A stretch of DNA of 64,000 nt from an uncultured Lachnospiraceae bacterium (GTDB lineage Bacteria; Bacillota; Clostridia; Lachnospirales; Lachnospiraceae): positions 23,534 to 87,533 of the forward strand of contig CAKRFY010000009.1 of the NCBI GenBank assembly GCA_934320895.1, given 5' to 3'. Below, piece after piece: positions 27,255 through 37,579 of the stretch (positions within the stretch are counted from its first letter, which is position 1; every line of letters starts with the position of its first letter). The notes beneath the pieces were generated by a model. That model was not told the origin of the DNA, did no database searches, and saw only the letters and a list, made by a program, of their open reading frames with translations. A program made the position numbers and the translations under genes.

Positions 27255-29351
27255 TTAAATACTGTTATTTATATATTCTCTTATCGCATTGTCATCCTCA
27301 GGCATCTGGCATCCTACAATGTATATTCCTTCATTTTCAGAGCAGCGGATAACCTTTCCTTCGAGTATATTATGCTTTGGAAGATCAAAATCTTCAATTT
27401 CAATTTTTATCTTTGCATCCTTATTTTCCTTAAAATATGCATCCCTTGTCAACAAGGCAAAACCATTTGCACTTATATTTTCAAGTCTTCCAGCTATTGT
27501 CTTTCCGGAATCCTGCAATATGATCTTACATTTATTGTTTATATCCATACGAGGATACTTTCTTCTGTTCTTTATCTTCGGTCTTGATGTTACTGTTATT
27601 TCAAAAGTATTAGACCCTTCACCCTTTATCTGAGAGATATTCGCATTTTTCCACATATAAAGCACATTTCCAACTGTTATCTGCAACTGACAATCTTTCT
27701 TTTTGTCCATATCATTTGCCTTAGGAAACTTTACAACCACCTTATCATCATGTTGCTGTAACACATCACCATGAAGTATATCCATATCATTTTCCGTGCC
27801 TTCTTTTGGTATCGAAACCTGTGCTTTCATTCCTGGCTGAATATCTTCAATACCCATAAATCCACCTATACCAAGCTCACACATAAGAGCCTCAACAACC
27901 TCTTCAATATCATTTATGTTTGTCATAGACTCTTCATATTTACTAAGCATACGGTTACTTACTTCATTTGAATATGAAATACAATCTGTCATATCAGAAA
28001 CAATACCTGACACATCATCCATATTGCCTACAAGCTGATGGTTTGAACCTTCCACCTCTTTCATCGCCGCATCAATTTCCTGAATATGACTTTCAAGCAG
28101 TTTTGAATCATCATTTATCTTAACAACATTCTTTCCAGTCTTTGTTACCTTCTTAAATGTCTCCTGAACAAGCTTTATTGTCTTTTCCATAGATGCTGTC
28201 ATCTTATCTGATGTTTTCTGCAGCCTTATAAGCGCAGCTTCTATCTGACCTGATGAAGACTGAGTTTCTGTACTAAGTGAAGTTATCTGCTGTGCTACAA
28301 CTCCAAATCCTCTTCCGGCTTCTCCTGCTCTTGCCGCCTCAATAGACGCATTCAATGCAAGGAGTGCAGTCTGTTCAGTAATCTCTTCTATCTTGCCTGT
28401 CTCAAGTTTAACTCTCTCAAACTCCTCTCTGAAGTTTTCAAGTATCTGCCCCATATCGGAAGCAAGATCAGTCATTGCATGTGTCGTCTCAACAAGACTT
28501 TCAAGATCATCTGAACTATTCTTGGCATGTTCACCTGATTCCACAGTTAAACTTACCATCTGCTCTATCATTTCTGCAACATGCTGTGCCTGTGAATTGA
28601 TATCTGTAGTCATGTCTACAGAAGAAGATGTCGTCTCTTCAAGTCTTCCATTATTATCAGTAAGTTTTGTCATTCCATCTACAACCACATTTGCACTGTG
28701 TGTATTCTCAACAGAAATTTCTCTTACTACTGATACACCATTCATAATCAAATTGCTCGCTGTCTTAACTTTTTCAACAGTAGTGATAACACGCTGTAAG
28801 TCAGCCTTTATACTGTTTGTCATAGCACCATCTGATTCATTAAGATGATGTATTGACATAACATAGCAGATGTAACAAAGAATTATAGCTGACAATTCAA
28901 GCTGATAATTTTTCATATCTGTTGCTGAATTATATCCGCACATTACATGATATACAGAGCTTATTATGATAATGATAGAATTTACAATACCACAATAAAC
29001 CATGAACTTACGATTTTTGTAAAGTACAAGAAGGCTTGTAACCGGAAGTATATATGTAAATGCAATTGGTGATTCTGTAGTACTTATAACAAATGTATAA
29101 AAAATTCCATAACCTATTACGAGATTGTATTTATACAGATCCGTTTCCCAACCCTTAATTCTTAAAAGGATTTCTCCTGAAACTATTGGAATCCAGCAAA
29201 GTGCAAGAAATATTCCATAATATGCTGCCGAATTCAGTCCATTGGCTACATCTGAGCCATAGTTGGCAGAAAGAAGTATCGCAAATATAAACCATATGCG
29301 CCTAGCCTTTCTATTTGCTTTTTCTTTAAAAACATTTTCATCGTAATTCAT
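27255..29351 (-). CDS. Methyl-accepting chemotaxis-type receptor with C-terminal PilZ domain
   Basis: 698 residues. About six membrane helices (18-165) with no sizeable external domain, then a helical signalling domain (about 190-480) with the highly conserved hairpin tip region [20 protein letters not shown], and a YcgR-N-like plus PilZ module (about 500-690). The PilZ motifs are intact: RxxxR in RRKYPRM and NxSxxG in NISANG, so c-di-GMP binding is expected. ATG at 29351 has GGAGG eight bases upstream; the longer start at 29381 is unsupported. It follows the esterase gene by 43 bases. The protein could alter chemotaxis signalling or another output according to c-di-GMP level; no che genes are in the window. 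Confidence 0.88.
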   Translation of the reverse strand: MNYDENVFKEKANRKARRIWFIFAILLSANYGSDVANGLNSAAYYGIFLALCWIPIVSGEILLRIKGWETDLYKYNLVIGYGIFYTFVISTTESPIAFTYILPVTSLLVLYKNRKFMVYCGIVNSIIIIISSVYHVMCGYNSATDMKNYQLELSAIILCYICYVMSIHHLNESDGAMTNSIKADLQRVITTVEKVKTASNLIMNGVSVVREISVENTHSANVVVDGMTKLTDNNGRLEETTSSSVDMTTDINSQAQHVAEMIEQMVSLTVESGEHAKNSSDDLESLVETTHAMTDLASDMGQILENFREEFERVKLETGKIEEITEQTALLALNASIEAARAGEAGRGFGVVAQQITSLSTETQSSSGQIEAALIRLQKTSDKMTASMEKTIKLVQETFKKVTKTGKNVVKINDDSKLLESHIQEIDAAMKEVEGSNHQLVGNMDDVSGIVSDMTDCISYSNEVSNRMLSKYEESMTNINDIEEVVEALMCELGIGGFMGIEDIQPGMKAQVSIPKEGTENDMDILHGDVLQQHDDKVVVKFPKANDMDKKKDCQLQITVGNVLYMWKNANISQIKGEGSNTFEITVTSRPKIKNRRKYPRMDINNKCKIILQDSGKTIAGRLENISANGFALLTRDAYFKENKDAKIKIEIEDFDLPKHNILEGKVIRCSENEGIYIVGCQMPEDDNAIREYINNSI

Positions 29352-29394
29352 AAAAATCACCTCCGCATATTTAAATCCCATAAATCTATCGGAT

Positions 29395-30294
29395 TTATTT
29401 ATCTTTGCAATTCATGAAAAATTCTGACATCTCATTTATTATTTCGCCACTCTCTTTAAGTTCAGGTTCAAACACACTGAACGCATGTGTAAGTTCCGGC
29501 TTTTTCTCAAAATTTATCATTTTATGATATTTATCATTTTTCTTAAGTGCTTTTGTAAAATTAATCGTATAATGTTTTAAATTGTCATTTTCACTTGTCA
29601 CCAAAAAACAAGGTGGGAGTGCTTTTACCAATTCTGGATTTTCCGGATTTACATATTTGGCAAAACTTCCCTTTTTATAGTTTTTTCCATAAAGATACTT
29701 TGGCAGAAACAATCCAAGTTTATCAAACTTGTTAGTATAAAACATGCCACTTATAAGACCAAGTGCTTTTATATGTATCGCCGATGCATTAACCTTCGCA
29801 GCCTTTGCTATCTCTTTGCAGTTTATCATCGCCGTCGTATATGTGAGCAGACATGCTCCGCCACTGTCACCCACTGCAAAAATTTCTTTCTCATCTCCGT
29901 TGTATTTTGATACATTTTTCAAAATATAATCAAATGCTCTTGATAGATCTTCACATTGATCATAAAACATACAATCTGGCACAAGACGATATTCTACACT
30001 AAATATTACATATCCAAGTTTGCATAACTTCGCACAAAAATACCTGTTAAATTCCTTACTTCCAAGAATAAGCCCCCCGCCGTGGACATTTATTATAACA
30101 GGCAGTTTTTTGTCATCCACCCCTTTAGGTCTGTAAATATCCATTCTATGTGCCTTATCACCATCATCAAGATATACTATATTTTTATGTTCTTCAACAT
30201 CATCCGGAAATACCAGTCTTTTTTCTCTCTCTTTTTGTTCCTTAAAAAAATCAGCCCGCTGCTTATAAAAAACCTTTGTAATACTGTGGCTCAT
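29395..30294 (-). CDS. Alpha/beta-hydrolase esterase of the hormone-sensitive lipase family
   Basis: 299 residues, no signal peptide. The oxyanion motif HGGG is at 71-74, the nucleophile Ser144 lies in VGDSGGACL, and the likely triad partners are Asp237 (TSENDN) and His270 (ELTHAF). The arrangement is that of HSL/acetyl-esterase type carboxylesterases, which hydrolyse short acyl esters, possibly acetylated sugars in this type of gut bacterium. ATG at 30294 is seven bases after GGAG. The gene is the first of a two-gene unit with the PilZ chemoreceptor. Confidence 0.88.
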   Translation of the reverse strand: MSHSITKVFYKQRADFFKEQKEREKRLVFPDDVEEHKNIVYLDDGDKAHRMDIYRPKGVDDKKLPVIINVHGGGLILGSKEFNRYFCAKLCKLGYVIFSVEYRLVPDCMFYDQCEDLSRAFDYILKNVSKYNGDEKEIFAVGDSGGACLLTYTTAMINCKEIAKAAKVNASAIHIKALGLISGMFYTNKFDKLGLFLPKYLYGKNYKKGSFAKYVNPENPELVKALPPCFLVTSENDNLKHYTINFTKALKKNDKYHKMINFEKKPELTHAFSVFEPELKESGEIINEMSEFFMNCKDK

Positions 30295-30392
30295 ATGTAC
30301 TCTCCTGCTTGTTTATCTAATTTAATATCATAGAAAACTATAAGTAAAGCGGGATATCATCTAAAACTATGACAGCCCCGCTCAAAATTATG

Positions 30393-31187
30393 TTACCCTA
30401 ACAGTGCCTTATCATTTGAAAATTCTTCACCACTTACTTCCTCAAATTTCTGAAGCAGATCTTCAACAGTAAGTTTCTTTTTCTCTTCTCCCTTAATATC
30501 AAGTATAACCTGTCCCTCATTCATCATTATAAGACGATTTCCATGCACGATAGCGTCTCGCATATTATGTGTAACCATCATTGCCGTAAGGTTGTTTTCA
30601 GCAATTATATTGTCTGACAATTCAAGAACCTTCGCAGCCGTCTTAGGATCAAGTGCCGCCGTATGCTCATCAAGCAAAAGAAGTTTAGGCTTTTTGATCG
30701 TAGCCATAAGAAGCGTGAGTGCCTGTCTTTGTCCACCTGATAAAAGACCGACTTTTGAAGTCATTCTGTCCTCAAGACCAAGATCAAGTTTAGCAAGCAT
30801 TTCTCTGTACTTTTTCTTTTCAGATTTGGTGACTCCCCATCTTAAACCTCTTCTCTGCCCTCTTCTCGCAGCCAGTGCAAGGTTTTCTATAATCTCCATT
30901 GTAGCCGCCGTTCCATTCATAGGATCCTGAAAAACTCTTCCAAGATAAGGTGCTCTCTTATGCTCTGAAAGCCCGGTCATATTAACTCCATCAATAACAA
31001 TACTTCCTTTATCTATAGGCCATACACCTGCAACTGCATTAAGTGTTGTAGATTTTCCTGCTCCATTTCCACCGATAACAGTAACGAAATCTCCATCTTC
31101 AAGTTTTAAATTCACGCCATTTAAAGCTTTTTTTTCATTTATCGTGCCAAGATTAAATGTCTTATACACATTTTTTAGTTCTAACAT
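30393..31187 (-). CDS. ABC importer ATP-binding protein (TrpZ/ABC_sub_bind-associated type)
   Basis: 264 residues. Walker A GGNGAGKST, signature LSGGQRQALTL, Walker B LLLLDEHTAALD and H-loop VTHNMRDA. The closest architecture I know is the ATPase of the three-part importer family with a BPD_transp_2 permease and an ABC_sub_bind lipoprotein, which take up tryptophan, tyrosine or related compounds. ATG at 31187, nine bases after GGGAGG, begins two bases after the permease stop. The substrate-binding protein gene is not adjacent. Confidence 0.88.
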   Translation of the reverse strand: MLELKNVYKTFNLGTINEKKALNGVNLKLEDGDFVTVIGGNGAGKSTTLNAVAGVWPIDKGSIVIDGVNMTGLSEHKRAPYLGRVFQDPMNGTAATMEIIENLALAARRGQRRGLRWGVTKSEKKKYREMLAKLDLGLEDRMTSKVGLLSGGQRQALTLLMATIKKPKLLLLDEHTAALDPKTAAKVLELSDNIIAENNLTAMMVTHNMRDAIVHGNRLIMMNEGQVILDIKGEEKKKLTVEDLLQKFEEVSGEEFSNDKALLG

Positions 31188-31189
31188 TC

Positions 31190-32137
31190 TCAGGCACCTC
31201 CCTTTGCAGCTTTTCTATATGAATTCTTAGCTTTTCCTCTGAGATATGGTACTGCAAGGAATATTGCAACCACCATAGCTGAGAACATTTTCATGTCGAT
31301 AGTAGGAAGACCAAGCCACAATACAAACTGAATAACTATGTAGTAGATTATACTTCCAACTGCAACAAATGCGAGTCTTCCACTGAAATTAAGCTTCTTT
31401 CCAAATATTGCTTCACCAAGCACCTCTCCGATAATAACTGATGCAAGACCGATAACGATCGAACCTCTACCCATATTAACATCGAAGTTTCCCTGATACT
31501 GTGAAAGAAGACCTCCTGCAAATCCTACAAGTCCATTAGAAAATACAAGTGCTATAACCTTTGCAACATTGGTATTTATACCTTGTGCTCTCGACATATT
31601 CGGGTTGCATCCTGTCGCTCTGATAGTAAAACCAAGTTCCGTTCCAAAAAACCAGTACATAAGAGCTATAACTATCACAAGTATTACAACGACTGCAACT
31701 ATCGTAGCTGGATTGTCACGACCTGTGACAACAAGCTTATACATGTCTACATTTACCGCCTGATTTGCTTTTCCCTCTGATATATTCAAGTTTATCGAAT
31801 ATAATGAAAGCTGTGTAAGGATACCGGCAAGTATGTCAGGAATTCCAAGCACCGTATGTAATATACCGGTAATAAGACCTGCGAGCATACCTGCAACAAA
31901 TGCAACTGCAACTGCCGCGATCGGATTCCATCCTTTCAAAATAAGCATGACCGTAACAACACCACCTGTTGCCATAGTTCCATCAACTGTAAGATCGGCA
32001 AAATCAAGTATCTTAAAAGTCAAAAACACTCCTATCGCCATAATTCCCCAGATAAGACCCTGGGCTACAGAACCGGGTAACGCGCGAACCAGCGCAGTAA
32101 TATCCTGGGCGCATACCACTGGAATTAAACTGTACAT
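31190..32137 (-). CDS. ABC importer permease (BPD_transp_2 family)
   Basis: 315 residues with about eight to nine membrane helices and the family segments IWGIMAIGVFLTFKILDFADLTVDG and GLVGFAGGLLSQYQG. ATG at 32137 is six bases after GGAGG. The leader (32138-32260) holds a hairpin with arms TGTCGG and CCGACA enclosing a GGAGG (about 32150-32171 on the minus strand) just before the real ribosome site, which could modulate translation. A complete importer needs a lipoprotein; none is encoded in the flanking genes. Specificity (aromatic amino acids or other) is inferred only from family. Confidence 0.87.
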   Translation of the reverse strand: MYSLIPVVCAQDITALVRALPGSVAQGLIWGIMAIGVFLTFKILDFADLTVDGTMATGGVVTVMLILKGWNPIAAVAVAFVAGMLAGLITGILHTVLGIPDILAGILTQLSLYSINLNISEGKANQAVNVDMYKLVVTGRDNPATIVAVVVILVIVIALMYWFFGTELGFTIRATGCNPNMSRAQGINTNVAKVIALVFSNGLVGFAGGLLSQYQGNFDVNMGRGSIVIGLASVIIGEVLGEAIFGKKLNFSGRLAFVAVGSIIYYIVIQFVLWLGLPTIDMKMFSAMVVAIFLAVPYLRGKAKNSYRKAAKGGA

Positions 32138-32270
32138 TTTTCTCCTCCGTTCTGTCGGTTTCTAACCTCCGACACTTTATATTACGTTTGGGTATATGAC
32201 TTTTTTCGTCAAAGCCCTAATAGATTTATTATATTATAATTATTATTATAAAAGCAATGAAAATGTATAT

Positions 32271-32570
32271 TTATTGTTTATTTTTTGTGTTTTTTGCCTC
32301 ATCTCCACTGTCTTTTTTTATAGTATCACCTGTAGCAATCTTTGTTCCTTTTTTCATCCCACCTATACTGGCACCACCAACATAGTAATCCTTCTGCGGT
32401 TTAGGTGAAACAGTTTCCTGCACATCTGAACTATATGCGCTTTCAAGCCCCCACTTTCCATGCCTTTCAACGATAAAATAGTGAGCAACCATAGTAAATG
32501 CAAGAATGACTACAACCATGATAACTATCTTTCTTCCACGCCCATGCATCCAGTCCCTGATTTTTGCCAT
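32271..32570 (-). CDS. Small single-pass membrane protein, unknown function
   Basis: 99 residues: a basic N-terminus (MAKIRDWMHGRGRK), one membrane helix (15-33), and a hydrophilic, lysine-rich outer tail ending KNTKNKQ. Orientation rules place the tail outside. Start ATG at 32570 is 10 bases after the GH13 stop; the ribosome site is weak (GGGA). It may be cotranslated with the GH13 enzyme. I do not recognise a family. Confidence 0.6.
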   Translation of the reverse strand: MAKIRDWMHGRGRKIVIMVVVILAFTMVAHYFIVERHGKWGLESAYSSDVQETVSPKPQKDYYVGGASIGGMKKGTKIATGDTIKKDSGDEAKNTKNKQ

Positions 32571-32579
32571 ATTTATTTT

Positions 32580-34727
32580 CTATCCCATGCTTTCTATATC
32601 TTTTATGATCATTCCTGACATAGGTGGACACTCAACATGAATATTTCCATTTACAACAGAATAAACTTTTGCCTCGTCAGAATATCCATCTCTGCTGCTC
32701 AATATAAGTCTTGCCATACGTGTCTCATGAATAACACCGAGTCTCCATACTGGTATATCAGCCTCACGAACTTCATCACTGCTGTTTATCATAACAACAA
32801 TCTTATCACTCTCATCAAATCTTCCATAACCTATCAGTTTATACTGACCTTTCAAAAACATGATAGATCCCGTCTTAAATACCTGATAATCTTTGTGTAT
32901 TCGTATAAGTTGTCTGTGAAATTCAATAAGATCCTGGTCTTCTCTTCCCCAGGGATATGTTCTTCTGTTGTCAGGATCTGTCCAGCCACACAGACCAGCT
33001 TCATCACCATAATATATAGTAGGTGCCCCCGGCCATGTCATCTGTATCATGACACCAAGTCTGAAAAGTGCCTTATCTATTCCCTCATCAGCTGCCTGTG
33101 GACCCACACTCGCTGTTCTTCCAACTCTGTGATTTGTTCTTGTCATAAATCTTGAATGGTCATGATTTGAAAGTTCATTCATGGCAACCTGAAGTGACTG
33201 GGTGTTAAACCTTGTCATATAATTTCTCATAGAACCAAAGAATGCATCAGCATTACCAAGAAGATCTTCTCTATACTCATCACTGTGCTTTTCAACACCA
33301 GTCAAAAACCATGTAATAGGCTCCATAAAGGCATCATAGTTCATAACTGTATCCCACTGGTCACCTCGAAGCCAGCTTGTCGGATCCCCATAATGCTCTG
33401 CAAGCACGATCGCCTCTGGATTTGCCTCCTTGACATTTCTCCTGAACTCTTTCCAAAAATAATGATTATACTCCTGTGACTGACCAAGATCTGCTGCCAC
33501 ATCAAGTCTCCATCCATCAACATTGTATGGTGGTGAAACCCATTTTCTTGCTATATGCATGATATAATCAAATAGAAGTGGCGAATCTTCATAATTCAGT
33601 TTCGGAAGTGTATCATGTCCCCACCATCCGTCATAGTGATAATTGTACGGCCACATATCTTCATTAAATCTGAAAAATGTTCTGTATGGACTTTCAGCTG
33701 ATACATATGCTCCCTTTTCATATCCTTTTGCATCTTCATATATACACTCTCTGTCAAGCCATTTATTAAAAGAACCACAATGATTAAAAACTCCGTCAAG
33801 GATAACCTTCATACCTCTTTTGTGAACTTCCTCAACAAACTTTGCAAAAAACTCGTTGCTCGCTTCAAGATTTTCCTTATCCGTAACTCTGCATACATAC
33901 TTTGTCGCATATTTATTAGGATAGGTACCATCACACATAAGATTTCCCTGGTCATCCCTGTGCAAAACCTCGCCCTCATCTTTCACGATTTTTCCAAAAT
34001 GTGGATCAATGTAGTCATAATCCTGAATATCATATTTATGATTAGATGGTGACACAAAAAGCGGATTAAAATAAATCGCATCGACACCAAGTCCCTGCAG
34101 ATAATCAAGCTTCTGCCAGACACCAGCTATATCACCGCCATAAAATTCCCTGACACCCATGGAAGCAGGATATTTAAACCAATCCTCGACCTTGTCAGTG
34201 CCCTCACCAATATAGACATATTCATCTTTTTCAACATCATTTGATCTGTCACCATTATAAAAACGGTCAACATATATCTGATAAAAAACTGCACCTTTCG
34301 CCCAATCAGGTGTATGAAATGAAGGGGTTATAGTAAAGTTATAATAAGGCTCCACTCCACTGCATACCCCAACACTGTTGTAATAACATACCACACTTCC
34401 ACTTGTAACTTCAAAATAATAATCTATCATTTTGTCAGTAAGTTCTATTGTACTCTCATAATAATCAAACATCCTGTCATTGTATACTTTTTCCATCTCT
34501 ATACGCGTGTCAGTGCATACAACAAGAACTACCTTATCGATATTTTCCCTGCCTGTTCTAAATCTTATCTTAACACTCTCATTTGCTTCCGGTTCAGAGG
34601 GGATACGATATCTCGATGTCCCATCACTAAAAAGTGCCTGAGGGTTAAATATAGTTGTAAGATTATCGATAAAAAGCTGTGTTTTCATAGCTTTTGTCAT
34701 CTTCGCAAGTCTTACATTCAAATCCAT
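32580..34727 (-). CDS. Cytoplasmic GH13 alpha-glucan hydrolase (neopullulanase/cyclomaltodextrinase-like)
   Basis: 715 residues, no signal peptide. An N-terminal beta domain resembling CBM34 (about 20-135) precedes the (beta/alpha)8 barrel. Catalytic residues are visible: nucleophile Asp409 in VDGWRLDVA, acid/base Glu444 in VLAEHYGD and transition-state Asp523 in NHDHSR; region I is DGVFNHCG (311-318). The acid/base context lacks the usual GE-x-W. Such enzymes degrade imported maltodextrins, cyclodextrins or pullulan fragments. ATG at 34727 is seven bases after GGAG. Downstream is the small membrane protein; upstream the CCA-adding enzyme ends 42 bases away. Confidence 0.9.
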   Translation of the reverse strand: MDLNVRLAKMTKAMKTQLFIDNLTTIFNPQALFSDGTSRYRIPSEPEANESVKIRFRTGRENIDKVVLVVCTDTRIEMEKVYNDRMFDYYESTIELTDKMIDYYFEVTSGSVVCYYNSVGVCSGVEPYYNFTITPSFHTPDWAKGAVFYQIYVDRFYNGDRSNDVEKDEYVYIGEGTDKVEDWFKYPASMGVREFYGGDIAGVWQKLDYLQGLGVDAIYFNPLFVSPSNHKYDIQDYDYIDPHFGKIVKDEGEVLHRDDQGNLMCDGTYPNKYATKYVCRVTDKENLEASNEFFAKFVEEVHKRGMKVILDGVFNHCGSFNKWLDRECIYEDAKGYEKGAYVSAESPYRTFFRFNEDMWPYNYHYDGWWGHDTLPKLNYEDSPLLFDYIMHIARKWVSPPYNVDGWRLDVAADLGQSQEYNHYFWKEFRRNVKEANPEAIVLAEHYGDPTSWLRGDQWDTVMNYDAFMEPITWFLTGVEKHSDEYREDLLGNADAFFGSMRNYMTRFNTQSLQVAMNELSNHDHSRFMTRTNHRVGRTASVGPQAADEGIDKALFRLGVMIQMTWPGAPTIYYGDEAGLCGWTDPDNRRTYPWGREDQDLIEFHRQLIRIHKDYQVFKTGSIMFLKGQYKLIGYGRFDESDKIVVMINSSDEVREADIPVWRLGVIHETRMARLILSSRDGYSDEAKVYSVVNGNIHVECPPMSGMIIKDIESMG

Positions 34728-34769
34728 AATATCACTCCTATAAAATAAACTCCGTTTACAGATATTTTA

Positions 34770-36215
34770 CTACAATTGCTGACTGTCCTCAACAAGTGTT
34801 TTCAGATATTTCAATAAATTTTCTTTTGTATTTGCCTCCGGTTCATCCAAAACTTTATCAAGCATACTTTTTAGAATATCACCCATTTTAGGGCCAGGTT
34901 TTACCCCTGCTGCTATCAGATCAGCCCCCGTCACTGCCAGATCTTTTACCGCCAATGGCTGCGCATTCTCAACAATATACTCAAATCTTTTAACCCCGGA
35001 ATTTATCTTCGAAAGTTTCTCATCAAGCATTTTATCACTCTGAGATAACACATCCGCATACTCAACGAGAAAAAGCATATTCATAATATCCGCACCTATC
35101 TTTGACACGGCACGTCTGAAAGCCCTGTTTGTATCTTCCATACGATAATCATGAAATCTTATAAGTCTACAAGCATTTGATATTGAATCATTATCAAAAG
35201 TAAGTCTCCTCATAATCTTTTTTGCCATTTTTTCGCTTTCCTGCGGATGACCATAAAAATGACCGACACCATTTTCATCAACAGTCATTACTGCGGGTTT
35301 TGCGATATCATGTAGAAGCATTGTCATGCATAATATCGTCTGCTGCTTTTTATCCATTTTTCCAGCGAGCCTTTTCGCTGTCTCTAATACATCACCAGGT
35401 ATCTTGTCGTATATCTTCCTATTAAAAGTAACTCCAAAAAAGCAATTCATTATCTCAATTCCATATATACTATGCTCACCGACTGTATATATGTGATGTG
35501 GATTTTTCTGCTGTGTTTGCATTGCAGTATCAAGTTCAGGCAAAAAATATTTTGTCATTCCCGTATAGTAAGCATCCCTTATCCTTCCCGCCTCTTTTGA
35601 AACAAGCAGTTTTGTAAGTTCAACTCTTATTCTCTCTGCACTTATACTTTCTAGATGACTGGCTCTTTTAATGATAGCCTCTCTCGTTTTTTCTTCTATT
35701 TCAAATCCAAGCTGCCCTGCAAATCTCACAGCCCTGAGCATTCTGAGTGCATCCTCATCAAATCTCTGGCCTGCATCACCCACACATCTTATTATACCAT
35801 CCTTGAGATCTTTAATACCGCCAAATTCGTCGACAAGCCCCCTATTATCGTTGTAAGCCATTGCGTTTATCGTAAAATCACGGCGTTCAAGGTCAAGTTT
35901 GAGATTATCAGTAAACTCCACCTTCTTTGGATGCCTGTTATCTTCATACTCACCATCTATACGATATGTCGTAACCTCATAACCAATATGCTCAAGCATA
36001 ACTGTAACCGTACCATGTTGTATTCCGGTATCAATTGTTTTCTTAAACAATTCTTTTATCTGAAATGGCTTTGCAGATGTAGTAATGTCCCAATCTTGTG
36101 GTTTTCTGCCAAGAAGTGTGTCTCTGACACATCCGCCTACTGCATATGCTTCATATCCTGCCTGTTCAAGTTTACTAATAATATATGAAACATTTTTCGG
36201 TAATATCATATTCAT
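34770..36215 (-). CDS. cca: CCA tRNA nucleotidyltransferase (bacterial class II) with HD domain
   Basis: 481 residues. The nucleotidyltransferase motif GGCVRDTLLG is followed by the DxD metal motif in QDWDIT; the RRDFTINAMAYN and RFDEDALRMLRAVRFA motifs define the class II family. A C-terminal HD domain (MLLHDIAKPA) is present, as in many Clostridia. The enzyme builds or repairs the CCA end of tRNAs, and the HD part may have phosphatase or phosphodiesterase activity. The ATG at 36215 is eight bases after GAGG; the longer frame to 36272 is unsupported. Confidence 0.93.
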   Translation of the reverse strand: MNMILPKNVSYIISKLEQAGYEAYAVGGCVRDTLLGRKPQDWDITTSAKPFQIKELFKKTIDTGIQHGTVTVMLEHIGYEVTTYRIDGEYEDNRHPKKVEFTDNLKLDLERRDFTINAMAYNDNRGLVDEFGGIKDLKDGIIRCVGDAGQRFDEDALRMLRAVRFAGQLGFEIEEKTREAIIKRASHLESISAERIRVELTKLLVSKEAGRIRDAYYTGMTKYFLPELDTAMQTQQKNPHHIYTVGEHSIYGIEIMNCFFGVTFNRKIYDKIPGDVLETAKRLAGKMDKKQQTILCMTMLLHDIAKPAVMTVDENGVGHFYGHPQESEKMAKKIMRRLTFDNDSISNACRLIRFHDYRMEDTNRAFRRAVSKIGADIMNMLFLVEYADVLSQSDKMLDEKLSKINSGVKRFEYIVENAQPLAVKDLAVTGADLIAAGVKPGPKMGDILKSMLDKVLDEPEANTKENLLKYLKTLVEDSQQL

Positions 36216-36330
36216 TTCTCTCACCTCGCCAAAATATATATTATAATAACCCGAAATGTACTGGTTTGACAAATGTTTATTTTTTGATGGGGTGGTAAAC
36301 GGACGCCGATAATTAATTTTAAAAAAGCTG

Positions 36331-36361
36331 CCGCACTAGCGATTACAAATCGTTAATGCGG
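36331..36361 (-). terminator. Terminator of the 371-residue secreted protein gene
   Basis: Stem CCGCA-x-TA-x-CGATT with AATCG-TTA-TGCGG (36331-36361), followed on the minus strand by CAGCTTTTTTAAAATT. It lies 33 bases after the stop at 36394. Confidence 0.75.
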
Positions 36362-36393
36362 TAACTTCTCTTTTTCAAACAGCCTTATACCAC

Positions 36394-37509
36394 TTAAACC
36401 ACTGCATGTTCAAAATAAAGTACACTCTTTTCATACAATGTTCCTGCCATATTATCAACATTACTAATATCTTTTCCTTTTTTATAATCAACCGTTTTTC
36501 CATTTGAGTCTATGTAACGATAAAGTTTATTGCCCTCATAATAAGCCCTGAACTCTTTTACACCTTTTGAAGTTTTCTTGTAAGCAAAGGCAAACACTAA
36601 CCCACCACCTTTGCTGTCAAAATAAAACTCCGATGTATATCCCTTTATATGCACATCATCCTCAAAATTTCCTGCATATGTAATTGCTTTCACAATCCTG
36701 TTACCATTCCAATATTCCGTATAATTTCCTTTTGATGAATACTTTTTATACTTTTTGAGACTTTTATTAACTCCATAATAAACATCTCTGCAATGTTTTA
36801 TGACTTTATTCAGCTTTTTAGAAGAACTGTTATCTTTTTTATAGTTCTTATCAAGGTATTTTCTTATATTTTTCTTTGTTGCCTTATGTTTGATTATTTT
36901 TGCCTTTTTACCTTTTTTCTTTATCTGCCTTACCATTTCTTCATACTTGGCTTTTGTAGTCTTTTTGCCATTAACTTTATACAAATATGGTGCATATACA
37001 TCCTTTGCCGTTAGTATTTCTTCCGTTGACTTTCTTTTTCCTGTAAGTACATTAAATTCATCGCTTCCATGCTTAGAGCATACCGAAACCATTTTTTTGC
37101 CATTAAAACGATAGTAATCTTTGTCATGAGCTGCACCATGATATGTCCATGTATAATAGATATGTAGGTTTGGATAATATGTTCTTCCTCCAGAAAATCC
37201 CTCTCCGACCCATTTTGCCTTTCCGTTTACATAAGCATAAATAGCCAAATGATAACCATCATCCTGTGAACAGAGAAACTCCGGTATTTTATCACCATTT
37301 AAATCTATCAACGCAAAAGTACATGAATCCATTCCACTTGCAAATTTTGATGTTTTCTTTAATACTTTTACATATGACTTCAATGCTTTTTCTTTTTTTG
37401 TCGCAGCCTGTACAGTCGTTTTGTTTCCGGATATTATAGGTACCTCTAACATTGTCACTGTCAGGACTGCAATTAAAATATATGTTGTTAACTTTTTTAA
37501 TTTACTCAT
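36394..37509 (-). CDS. Secreted protein with lysine-rich C-terminal module, unknown function
   Basis: 371 residues with a signal peptide (1-36, ending VQAA). A segment LIDLNGDKIPEFLC (about 67-80) resembles a calcium-binding FG-GAP or dockerin-like loop. The centre contains FNGKKMVSVC and VNGKKTTKAKYEEM, and the lysine-rich part that follows leads to a second repeat-rich half with predicted beta structure. ATG at 37509 is six bases after AGGAG. The neighbouring secreted protein at 37580-39169 has a similar FNGKKITVKKYKNL block, so the two may share a module by duplication. Function not recognised. Confidence 0.75.
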   Translation of the reverse strand: MSKLKKLTTYILIAVLTVTMLEVPIISGNKTTVQAATKKEKALKSYVKVLKKTSKFASGMDSCTFALIDLNGDKIPEFLCSQDDGYHLAIYAYVNGKAKWVGEGFSGGRTYYPNLHIYYTWTYHGAAHDKDYYRFNGKKMVSVCSKHGSDEFNVLTGKRKSTEEILTAKDVYAPYLYKVNGKKTTKAKYEEMVRQIKKKGKKAKIIKHKATKKNIRKYLDKNYKKDNSSSKKLNKVIKHCRDVYYGVNKSLKKYKKYSSKGNYTEYWNGNRIVKAITYAGNFEDDVHIKGYTSEFYFDSKGGGLVFAFAYKKTSKGVKEFRAYYEGNKLYRYIDSNGKTVDYKKGKDISNVDNMAGTLYEKSVLYFEHAVV

Positions 37510-37579
37510 TTGGCGCTCCTTTTTTGTATATTTTTAAAGTTATTCATTTCTCTTGTATAAGATTTTATACTCACAAATT

